Source: Ridgeia piscesae
Lineage: Eukaryota; Annelida; Polychaeta; Sabellida; Siboglinidae
NCBI GenBank assembly: GCA_025642075.2
Contig: JAODUO010000481.1
Coordinates: 332,001 to 396,000, forward strand
Reading direction: 5' to 3'
DNA: 64,000 nt
Below, one piece after another: positions 1 to 12,100 of this stretch (position 1 is its first letter; each line of letters starts with the position of its first letter). Below the pieces are notes generated by a model, which worked only from the letters and a program-made list of their open reading frames with translations, had not been told where the DNA came from and did not search any database. The translations under genes were made by a program, and so were the position numbers.

Positions 1-2690
1 GTGTTGTGATTCCTCATGTCAACCTGGCTGTGGTTACATCTACGTGTAGCACCGTGACTCTGTGTCATGATTCCTCATGTCAACGTGACTGTGGTTACGT
101 CTACATGTAGCACTGTGACTCTGTGTTGTGATTCCTCATGTCAACCTGGCTGTGGTTACGTCTACATGTAGCACTGTGACTCTGTGTTGTGATTCCTCAT
201 GTCAACCTGGCTGTGGTTACGTCTACATGTAGCACCGTGACTCTGTGTTGTGATTCCTCATGTCAACCTGGCTGTGGTTACGTCTACATGTAGCACTGTG
301 ACTCTGTGTTGTGATTCCTCATGTCAACGTGACTGTGGTTACGTCTACATGTAGCACTGTGGCTCTGTGTTGTGATTCCTCATGTCAACGTGACTGTGGT
401 TACGTCTACATGTAGCACTGTGACTCTGTGTTGTGATTCCTCATGTCAACCTGGCTGTGGTTACGTCTACATGTAGCACTGTGACTCTGTGTTGTGATTC
501 CTCATGTCAACCTGGCTGTGGTTACGTCTACATGTAGCACTGTGACTCTGTGTTGTGATTCCTCATGTCAACGTGACTGTGGTTACGTCTACATGTAGCA
601 CTGTGACTCTGTGTTGTGATTCCTCATGTCAACGTGACTGTGGTTACGTCTACATGTAGCACTGTGACTCTGTGTTGTGATTCCTCATGTCAACCTGGCT
701 GTGGTTACGTCTACATGTAGCACTGTGACTCTGTGTTGTGATTCCTCATGTCAACGTGACTGTGGTTACGTCTACATGTAGCACTGTGACTCTGTGTTGT
801 GATTCCTCATGTCAACCTGGCTGTGGTTACGTCTACGTGTAGCACCGTGACTCTGTGTTGTGATTCCTCATGTCAACGTGACTGTTGTTACGTCTGCATG
901 TAGCACTGTGACTCTGTGTTGTGATTCCTCATGTCAACGTGACTGTGGTTACGTCTACATGTAGCTCTGTGACTCTGTGTTGTGATTCCTCATGTCAACG
1001 TGACTGTTGTTACGTCTACATGTAGCACTGTGACTCTGTGTTGTGATTCCTCATGTCAACCTGGCTGTGGTTACGTCTACGTGTAGCACCGTGACTCTGT
1101 GTTGTGATTCCTCATGTCAACGTGACTGTTGTTACGTCTACATGTAGCACTGTGACTCTGTGTTGTGATTCCTCATGTCAACCTGGCTGTGGTTACGTCT
1201 ACATGTAGCTCTGTGACTCTGTGTTGTGATTCCTCATGTCAACGTGGCTGTGGTTACATGTAGCACTGTGACTCTGTGTTGTGATTCCTCGTGTCAGTTT
1301 GGCTGTGGTTACATCTACGTGTAGCACCGTGACTCTGTGTTGTGATTCCTCATGTCAACGTGACTGTTGTTATGTCTACATGTAGCACTGTGACTCTGTG
1401 TTGTGATTCCTCATGTCAACCTGGCTGTGGTTACGTCTACATGTAGCACTGTGACTCTGTGTTGTGATTCCTCATGTCAACGTGACTGTGGTTACGCCTA
1501 CATGTAGCACTGTGACTCTGTGTTGTGATTCCTCATGTCAACGTGACTGTGGTTACGTCTACATGTAGCACTGTGACTCTGTGTTGTGATTCCTCATGTC
1601 AACCTGGCTGTGGTTACGTCTACATGTAGCACTGTGACTCTGTGTTGTGATTCCTCATGTCAACGTGACTGTGGTTACGTCTACATGTAGCACTGTGACT
1701 CTGTGTCGTGATTCCTCATGTCAACCTGGCTGTGGTTACGTCTACATGTAGCACTGTGACTCTGTGTTGTGATTCCTCATGTCAACCTGGCTGTGGTTAC
1801 GTCTACATGTAGCACTGTGACTCTGTGTCGTGATTCCTCATGTCAACCTGGCTGTGGTTACGTCTACGTGTAGCACCGTGACTCTGTGTTGTGATTCCTC
1901 ATGTCAACGTGACTGTGGTTACGTCTACATGTAGCACTGTGACTCTGTGTTGTGATTCCTCATGTCAACCTGGCTGTGGTTACGTCTACGTGTAGCACTG
2001 TGACTCTGTGTTGTGATTCCTCATGTCAACGTGGCTGTGGTTACATGTAGCACTGTGACTCTGTGTCGTGATTCCTCATGTCAACGTGGCTGTGGTTACG
2101 TCTACGTGTAGCTCTGTGACTCTGTGTCGTGATTCCTCATGTCAACCTGGCTGTGGTTACGTCTACGTGTAGCTCTGTGACTCTGTGTTGTGATTCCTCA
2201 TGTCAACGTGGCTGTGGTTACATGTAGCACTGTGACTCTGTGTTGTGATTCCTCGTGTCAGTTTGGCTGTGGTTACATCTACGTGTAGCACCGTGACTCT
2301 GTGTTGTGATTCCTCATGTCAACGTGGCTGTGGTTACATGTAGCACTGTGACTCTGTGTTGTGATTCCTCATGTCAACGTGGCTGTGGTTACGTCTACGT
2401 GTAGCTCTGTGACTCTGTGTTGTGATTCCTCATGTCAACCTGGCTGTGGTTACGTCTACGTGTAGCTCTGTGACTCTGTGTTGTGATTCCTCATGTCAAC
2501 GTGGCTGTGGTTACATGTAGCACTGTGACTCTGTGTTGTGATTCCTCGTGTCAGTTTGGCTGTGGTTACGTCTACGTGTAGCTCTGTGACTGTGTTGTGA
2601 TTCCTCATGTCAACGTGGCTGTGGTTACATGTAGCACTGTGACTCTGTGTTGTGATTCCTCGTGTCAGTTTGGCTGTGGTTACATCTACA
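1..2690. repeat. 61-bp minisatellite, about 44 copies
   Basis: Tandem array already running at the left edge. The unit is 61 bp and contains GTGTTGTGATTCCTCATGTC, then either CAACCTGGCTG or CAACGTGACTG, then GTGGTTACGTCTACATGTAG. Most units carry the 10-bp palindrome CTACATGTAG. Shorter variants lacking the GTCTAC block become common after about 1240. The array ends near 2690, 450 bp before the first visible REXO1 exon, so it probably lies in a REXO1 intron. The 106-residue reading frame on the minus strand here is an artefact of the repeat. Confidence 0.95.
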
Positions 2691-3141
2691 TTGAGCTCCA
2701 CGTCCCACTGGTTACTCAACAAGGCTTTGCAGTAATGCAGTAATTGCAGTAATTGCTTATGTTTGTTAACTCCCAAAACTATGAAGCATTTTGTGTGGCT
2801 GAGGGGTGGCTACATATAACATTCACTTATCACGGGAAAGAGAAATTAATACTTTGGTGTCACAGCTGACATGACAGCCAGGTGATGGAGTGATTGGGTG
2901 ATGTCTTTGCAAGCATGTCACACCAGTCAGATCTGTTGGGTTTAGTTTTGAAAGACATTTTGAGTCTTCTAGAATCGAAAATATCACAACGTATTGTTGG
3001 CAAGGTAATTTTTCTGTCAGTAGAAATTTGTCTGGACTTTGCAAGGTTGTGACACAGTCCATGAGAGATTACATGTCCATGCCCTTTCACAAGTAGTTAA
3101 CTTTCCCCTGATGTGAGTAACAAGGTTCTTCTGGCTGACAG

Positions 3142-6100
3142 GTGCTGACCTCTACAGGCGACTGACGCCATACATCCTGACAGAGGAGCAGCTGGTGGAG
3201 AATGGCTTCCCACGGCCCGGGACTGACAGGGGACAGGTCTCCCTCAAAATACCTGAGGGAAAGCAGCTACCCAAGCCTAACTGTGAGTGTTGTTAACCTC
3301 TTAATTAATAAACCCTGAGGGCCTCAACACAAAGACCAGACATGGGCTCACATAATGAACTTTATTGTAAAAACCGTTCATCACAATTATATATAAGTGA
3401 ACATTATCTGAACCAGAACGGAATTATCTATACATTAGTGCACACATCATTGTATGACTAATTGAAACTAATTAATATATAATTTACACATAAAAAATCC
3501 AAAATGGCCGACAATAAATATGAAAATAAGTTTTATGTTGTTGATTCCTCCACAATTATAATCAATTATTTTATCAGTTATTATATCATTGCAAAATATA
3601 AGGTATCTTCTATTAGTAACACAAAAACTAACACTCATACATCAATTGGAATTCTATATTATGTCACTCAGGAAGTTGGTCCTGTCTTTCTCAAATCAGG
3701 ATTGAAATAGAACATACAGCAAATGGCACTGCCATCACAAGTGCTATGTGAAATATAGCACATGTAAGTACAAAACAAAATTATATTGTATATGTCAGAA
3801 TAAACTTGCATACACTGTCATCAAAATTACTGTCACTTGACTACAAAACATATTGGAAATAATCAGAATAGTATTTACATCAACAATCCACACAAGAATT
3901 GACATAATTATTTGACAACCCAGAACAGACTGTTTGCATGAAAAATCCCGACAGATCAGGGTTCCGGATCCATGAGGTTAAGCTTGGTTTTCTAGAATTA
4001 CTGAAGTTGTGCCAGGGTTCCTTGCTAATTCTGAGGTCATGACAATATAAGTGTGTAATGTGTATAAAAGTATTGGTATATGTCATTGTGAAATTACCAA
4101 ATGAGACACTTCCTGAAACTAACATATGTTATTTTTATTGCCTATTCAAATAGAGCACATCCGGAAATAAAAACAGTTACCTATAAACACATTATTTTCA
4201 AAGATACATTTGTTGCTTTCTCACTGTCACTGCGTCAATGTAAGCACCCTTAGGTAACAAATGTGGCATTTAATGACAACACATGAAAGATAATTTCACA
4301 GTGGAAACTTGTTTAAAAAGATTGGTTCAGTAGTGTTTTGGCTCACAAGTCACAACTAGTGTCAGGGAGAAGTGTCTTTTTTTGCAGTGGTGTGTCACAT
4401 GTCACACGTGTTACACAACTGAGAAGGATGAGCTTCTTTAAATTTAAAAATGTTTACCTTAATGATGTTTAATTTTAGAAACACAAATTCCCTTTTAAAA
4501 TTAGTTTATGCAATTCTCTTATTCACACATTTCTTTGTCATTTGTCATAATAAAGTCAGAAGGTAACTTCTCAATATCTGAAAAATACTGTCAAAATGGA
4601 TTAATTAAATGTTATAGAAGGCACATGTAACAGCAGGTAGCCTGGTATTCAGAAATTGGCATACATTTTGTGTGAATTGTGTTGGCTTTTATTTAACATA
4701 TAACAAGCTCTGCATGATTATGTCATTCCTTACCATTGTTCTAGGAATACAGCGACTGCTCTTTATGTTGAAATGTGGGTTTAGCAGCCTAAGGTTCAGG
4801 CGACTAGAGTGGGCTGAAGTCACAGGCCTGGCATCCAGTTGCAGAGTCCATATTTCTTTCACTTAGTTATTACATTGTGCCAGAGAGGTTCATACACTGG
4901 TTTCCCATAATAAACAAATGTCATCCATTTGCCCTATTCCTATTAATGCTTGTGTCCATGTTCGTTGCATAAAGTATTTGACAGCATGCATGGCAGGTCT
5001 AGCTGACATTGACATGAGTAAAGCCAGAATGTGTGTCACTGTTTGCAGCCAACTCGAGGTTGTGTTGTCGCTGTGGCACAAGGTTTGACGTACTGCCAAG
5101 TAAGGACTACGCCAAGAAGGAGCAGTGTGTGTATCACTGGGGCAAGTGCTGGAAGAAACGAGGTATTATCACTTGGTCTCTCAAGTGATCAATTATAAAC
5201 AAATTGTTGGCCTTGGCTTTTATATATCTTGAAAGGCACGGTTACTAAGCTATGGCTGTGGTTTGGTCATGAACCATAGTTTAAAATTTAAGATACTGTT
5301 ATCACAGGATCAAAGTAAATGACCACACCAAGTTCCCATGGCTAGAGCACAGTTATGCATTTAAAATTGTTCAGTAATTTTACGCTTACATTTTTATGAA
5401 AACTAGGTAACCAAACTGTTGAAATGTTATACTGATTGTAAACCAGCCGTATACATTTGTTTTAATGATGTCTAATGTACAAGTTTGATGTTAAAATTAC
5501 CTTAGTGTCATTATTCTATATCCTAGTGTTATTTCACTGTATATAGAAACATTTTAGCTACAGTGTATAGATATTTTGTATTTTTATATTGTTATGTGTT
5601 TAATCCGAGCACCATTGTTTATTTCAATTTAACATCCAATTTCAATAAAATCCATAGTTTTGAAAACGTTTACAATATTTGCACTCATTCGCTGATGACT
5701 ACACAAACTGTACATTGACAGATGCATTGTATAGGTGTGTTAACGCATGTGTTTGTGTCTGTTGTACAGAGGCTGGCTGCCTAGACAGTCGATACACTTG
5801 TTGTGGTGGTGACCTAGGCACACCTGGCTGTGCCGTCTCAGAGGTAAATAGTAAAAATGGGAAATCCAGTGATACCTCACTAGTAAGGTCACCTTCAGAA
5901 GTGGGCCAAAGTGACCTGACTGATGAGGACATACGAGGTGACCCTATTAGCAACACTTGGTGTCTGAAGTTGTGTAAATAATGTTGTATTTTTCTGTTGT
6001 AATTCCTAGGTGATTGTATCGCTAAGGTGACTGTGAAACTAGGTTCGACAGAGTTTGTTAATATTACAATAATTGAATAGATGGAACAAAATGTGGTGAC

Positions 6101-9100
6101 AGTATAAACGCTGTGCTAGCAAAATAGATTTGTCATATGTCTATCTACCGTTTAAAATGAAATTTGAGTAACGTACTTTTGCAGTTTTAATTAAGTAATT
6201 ATGGTCAGTGTCCTGTTTTAGTAGATAATGCACAGTTTCATGTCATGATGCAATGTCAGTAGACCTCAAACCTCAAACTTCAAATCTCAAACTAAACCAC
6301 TTCCTGATTTTAGAACCATGTACAGCTGTATGTTTATAATTATTTCATGATTTTAGTACGTTTATATGTATTAAGTTTTATATCTTTTATGTAGAGACCA
6401 CAAGACTACGTCTCTCCTTTGAGACATTTAATCAAGTATCTACAACTGTGTGCCAGTGCAAATGGTCATTGCCATTGCTTGAGGTGTGTTGTCTTTTTGT
6501 GGCAGTGGCATGCATATGAGACAAACAAGTACCTGGATCTGTCAGGATACATGAAGACAATCCCTGGCTCCCCTCGACCACGCAAGGACTATGACGTCTA
6601 CTCAATGGACTGTGAAATGGTGTGTTGTTTAAGCGTTTACCGTTTCGTCTCCTATGTGCACTGATGCCATAATTACTCATTTGTTTCATTGCCCAGTGAT
6701 TTTCTGATTAAATTCTATATTTTTGATGCTGTGAAAAATCTGTTTGAAAAATGCTGGTTGTTTAGATGATTTTGTTGGGTTAAACAAAAGTAGACATCCC
6801 TATTCAGACAGTGCGTTGTCTTGTCTAATCACCCTCGTGTTACTAGTGTTTATAGAAGGATGACAGCTTGTTCTACTACATGCCTTACTTTCTCATCAGT
6901 GTTGATAACATTTATTTAATTTTTTTATTATTCAATATGTATATGTTTGGTGTTTTTTTAAATCCAGTTGGTAAGTCCTTCTTATACTATAGTAAATTTA
7001 TTATACAAGGTACTGATTTTTATCTACATTTTGATGGATATTTGTATTGGTCTTTAAGAAATGAAAGCATTCATTCAGTCATTAAGCTGCAAAACAATTA
7101 TATCTGAGCTACCATGATGATATATACAGTATTACACACTAACAGTTTGGATACACTTTATAGTCAAGAACAGTTAGCTTACTGACAGTCATGTGATCAT
7201 AACCATGTGACTTCTCTCACTACAGGTGTACACAATGGGGGGCAGTGAGCTTGCCAGGGTCACTGTCATAGGGCCTGACCTTCAAACTGTCTTTGAGAAA
7301 CTGGTCAAGCCTGACCATCGCATAATTGACTACAACACAAGGTACAGTCACGTCAGTTCTTTCTGTGGCCTGCAGTGACTCGTGTGTCTTGTCGGGGCAG
7401 GTTTCACTGGTCACACCTCGGTAGGCTTGAGAAACCTTTGTGGAAGTTTCAGTTTACACAATAGCACAAGCGATTAATACATACAAGGTACTAATGTGTC
7501 AGGATATACAACTTTAGTTACACTTTTCCAACTGGCTGTGTTTGTGAGGTTTGGGATTGTCGCATTATGTTATCACACATCTGTCACAGAGAAGGTGTTT
7601 CAGGGTTAGTAACGGGTTGCACATCCTCTGTCACACAGAAGGTGTTTCAGGGTCAGTAAGGGGTTGCACATCCTCTGTCACACAGAAGGTGTTTCAGGGT
7701 TAGTAACGGGTTGCACATCCGCTGTCACACATAAGGTGTTTCAGGGTCAGTAAGGGGTTGCACATCCTCTGTCACACAGAAGGTGTTTCAGGGTCAGTAA
7801 GGGGTTGCACATCCTCTGTCACACAGAAGGTGTTTCAGGGTTAGTAAGGGGTTGCACATCCTCTGTCACACAGAAGGTGTTTCAGGGTCAGTAAGGGGTT
7901 GCACATCCTCTGTCACACAGAAGTTGTTTCAGGGTCAGTAAGGTGTTGTTGCACATCCTCTGTCACACAGAAGGTGTTTCAGGGTCAGTGAGGGGTTGCA
8001 CATCCTCTGTCACACAGAAGGTGTTTCAGGGTCAGTAAGGGGTTGCACATCCTCTGTCACACAGAAGGTGTTTCAGGGTCAGTAAGGGGTTGCACGTCCG
8101 CTGTCACACAGAAGGTGTTTCAGGGTCAGTAAGGGGTTGCACATCCTCTGTCACACAGAAGGTGTTTCAGGGTCAGTGAGGGGTTGCACATCCTCTGTCA
8201 CACAGAAGGTGTTTCAGGGTCAGTAAGGGGTTGCACATCCTCTGTCACACAGAAGGTGTTTCAGGGTCAGTAAGGGGTTGCACATCCTCTGTCACACAGA
8301 AGGTGTTTCAGGGTCAGTAAGGGGTTGCACATCCTCTGTCACACGAAGGTGTTTCAGGGTCAGTAAGGGGTTGCACATCCTCTGTCACACAGAAGGCGTT
8401 TCAGGGTCAGTAAGGGGTTGCACATCCTCTGTCACACAGAAGGTGTTTCAGGGTCAGTAAGGGGTTGCACATCCTCTGTCACACAGAAGGTGTTTCAGGG
8501 TCAGTAAGGGGTTGCACATCCTCTGTCACACGAAGGTGTTTCAGGGTCAGTAAGGGGTTGCACATCCTCTGTCACACAGAAGGTGTTTCAGGGTCAGTAA
8601 GGGGTTGCACATCCTCTGTCACACGAAGGTGTTTCAGGGTCAGTAAGGGGTTGCACATCCTCTGTCACACAGAAGGTGTTTCAGGGTCAGTAAGGGGTTG
8701 CGCATCCTCTGTCACACAGAAGGTGTTTCAGGGTCAGTAAGGGGTTGCACATCCGCTGTCACACAGAAGGTATTTCAGGGTCAGTAAGGGGTTGCACGTC
8801 CGCTGTCACACAGAAGGTGTTTCAGGGTCAGTAAGGGGTTGCACATCCTCTGTCACACAGAAGGTGTTTCAGGGTCAGTGAGGGGTTGCACATCCTCTGT
8901 CACACAGAAGGTGTTTCAGGGTCAGTAAGGGGTTGCACATCCTCTGTCACACAGAAGGTGTTTCAGGGTCAGTAAGGGGTTGCACATCCTCTGTCACACA
9001 GAAGGTGTTTCAGGGTCAGTAAGATGTTGCGCATACTCTGTCACACAGAAGGCGTTTCAGGGTCAGTAAGGGGTTGCACATCCTCTGTCACACAGAAGGT

Positions 9101-12100
9101 GTTTCAGGGTCAGTAAGGGGTTGCACATCCTCTGTCACACAGAAGGTGTTTCAGGGTCAGTAAGGGGTTGCACATCCTCTGTCACACGAAGGTGTTTCAG
9201 GGTCAGTAAGGGGTTGCACATCCTCTGTCACACAGAAGGTGTTTCAGGGTCAGTAAGGGGTTGCACATCCTCTGTCACACAGAAGTTGTTTCAGGGTCAG
9301 TAAGGTGTTGTTGCACATCCTCTGTCACACAGAAGGTGTTTCAGGGTCAGTGAGGGGTTGCACATCCTCTGTCACACAGAAGGTGTTTCAGGGTCAGTAA
9401 GGGGTTGCACATCCTCTGTCACACAGAAGGTGTTTCAGGGTCAGTAAGGGGTTGCACGTCCGCTGTCACACAGAAGGTGTTTCAGGGTCAGTAAGGGGTT
9501 GCACATCCTCTGTCACACAGAAGGTGTTTCAGGGTCAGTGAGGGGTTGCACATCCTCTGTCACACAGGTGTTTCAGGGTCAGTAAGGGGTTGCACATCCT
9601 CTGTCACACAGAAGGTGTTTCAGGGTCAGTAAGGGGTTGCACATCCTCTGTCACACAGAAGGTGTTTCAGGGTCAGTAAGGGGTTGCACATCCTCTGTCA
9701 CACGAAGGTGTTTCAGGGTCAGTAAGGGGTTGCACATCCTCTGTCACACAGAAGGCGTTTCAGGGTCAGTAAGGGGTTGCACATCCTCTGTCACACAGAA
9801 GGTGTTTCAGGGTCAGTAAGGGGTTGCACATCCTCTGTCACACAGAAGGTGTTTCAGGGTCAGTAAGGGGTTGCACATCCTCTGTCACACAGAAGGTGTT
9901 TCAGGGTCAGTAAGGGGTTGCACATCCTCTGTCACACAGAAGGTGTTTCAGGGTCAGTAAGGGGTTGCGCATCCTCTGTCACACAGAAGGTGTTTCAGGG
10001 TCAGTAAGGGGTTGCACATCCGCTGTCACACAGAAGGTATTTCAGGGTCAGTAAGGGGTTGCGCATCCTCTGTCACACAGAAGGTGTTTCAGGGTCAGTA
10101 AGGGGTTGCACATCCGCTGTCACACAGAAGGTATTTCAGGGTCAGTAAGGGGTTGCACGTCCGCTGTCACACAGAAGGTGTTTCAGGGTCAGTAAGGGGT
10201 TGCACATCCTCTGTCACACAGAAGGTGTTTCAGGGTCAGTGAGGGGTTGCACATCCTCTGTCACACAGAAGGTGTTTCAGGGTCAGTAAGGGGTTGCACA
10301 TCCTCTGTCACACAGAAGGTGTTTCAGGGTCAGTAAGGGGTTGCACATCCTCTGTCACACAGAAGGTGTTTCAGGGTCAGTAAGGGGTTGCACATCCTCT
10401 GTCACATGAAGGTGTTTCAGGGTCAGTAAGGGGTTGCACATCCTCTGTCACACAGAAGGCGTTTCAGGGTCAGTAAGGGGTTGCACATCCTCTGTCACAC
10501 AGAAGGTGTTTCAGGGTCAGTAAGGGGTTGCACATCCTCTGTCACACAGAAGGTGTTTCAGGGTCAGTAAGGGGTTGCACATCCTCTGTCACACGAAGGT
10601 GTTTCAGGGTCAGTAAGGGGTTGCACATCCTCTGTCACACAGAAGGTGTTTCAGGGTCAGTAAGGGGTTGCACATCCTCTGTCACACGAAGGTGTTTCAG
10701 GGTCAGTAAGGGGTTGCACATCCTCTGTCACACAGAAGGTGTTTCAGGGTCAGTAAGGGGTTGCGCATCCTCTGTCACACAGAAGGTGTTTCAGGGTCAG
10801 TAAGGGGTTGCACATCCGCTGTCACACAGAAGGTATTTCAGGGTCAGTAAGGGGTTGCACATCCTCTGTCACACAGAAGGTGTTTCAGGGTCACTAAGGG
10901 GTTGCACATCCTCTGTCACACGAAGGTGTTTCAGGGTCAGTAAGGGGTTGCACATCCTCTGTCACACAGAATGTGTTTCAGGGTTAGTGAGGGGTTGCAC
11001 ATCCGCTGTCACACAGAAGGTGTTTCAGGGTCAGTAAGGGGTTGCGCATCCTCTGTCACACAGAAGGTGTTTCAGGGTCAGTAAGATGTTGCGCATACTC
11101 TGTCACACAGAAGGTGTTTCAGGGTCAGTAAGGGGTTGCACATCCGCTGTCACACAGAAGGTGTTTCAGGGTCAGTAAGGGGTTGCACATCCTCTGTCAC
11201 ACAGAAGGTGTTTCAGGGTCAGTAAGGAGTTGCACATCCTCTGTCACACAGAAGGTGTTTCAGGGTCGGTAAGGAGTTGCACATCCGCTGTCTTATTGAG
11301 TTCCACTACCACATCCTTGCATGCATGCTTAAAAACCGTAAACATTTCATATAGTGGGAACTTTTCACAACACTGGGAAACAAGTAAAATAACCACCCAC
11401 ATCATTTTATAAATGATGTGTTGGAGGAGAATTTTTGCCTTGATTGTGAGAACATGAATTCTCATATTTTGTGTATTGTATTGTAGGTTCAGTGGTCTCA
11501 CAGAGAGAGACCTGGGGGTAGAATGTATCACCCTGTGTGTTGTATTGTGTTATAGGTTCAGTGGTCTCACAGAGAGAGACCTGTGGGGTAGAAGGTATCA
11601 CCCTCTGTGTGTTGTGTTATAGGTTCAGTGGTCTCACAGAGAGACCTGGGGGTAGAAGGTATCACCCTCTGTGTATTGTGTTATAGGTTCAGTGGTCTCA
11701 CAGAGAGACCTGTGGGGTAGAAGGTATCACCCTCTGTGTGTTGTGTTATAGGTTCAGTGGTCTCACAGAGAGAGACCTGTGGGGTAGAAGGTATCACCCT
11801 CTGTGTATTGTGTTATAGGTTCAGTGGTCTCAGAGAGAGACCTGTGGGGTAGAAGGTATCACCCTCTGTGTATTGTGTTATAGGTTCAGTGGTCTCACAG
11901 AGAGAGAGACCTGTGGGGTAGAAGGTATCACCCTCTGTGTATTGTGTTATAGGTTCAGTGGTCTCACAGAGAGAGACCTGGGGGTAGAAGGTATCACCCT
12001 CTGTGTATTGTGTTATAGGTTCAGTGGTCTCACAGAGAGAGACCTGGGGGGTAGAAGGTATCACCCTCTGTGTATTGTGTTATAGGTTCAGTGGTCTCAC

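Noticed and set aside
7576..11412. Several similar small proteins starting MHILCHTEG
   Set aside because: Repeated translation of the 47-bp array; the frame closes and reopens with unit-length changes.
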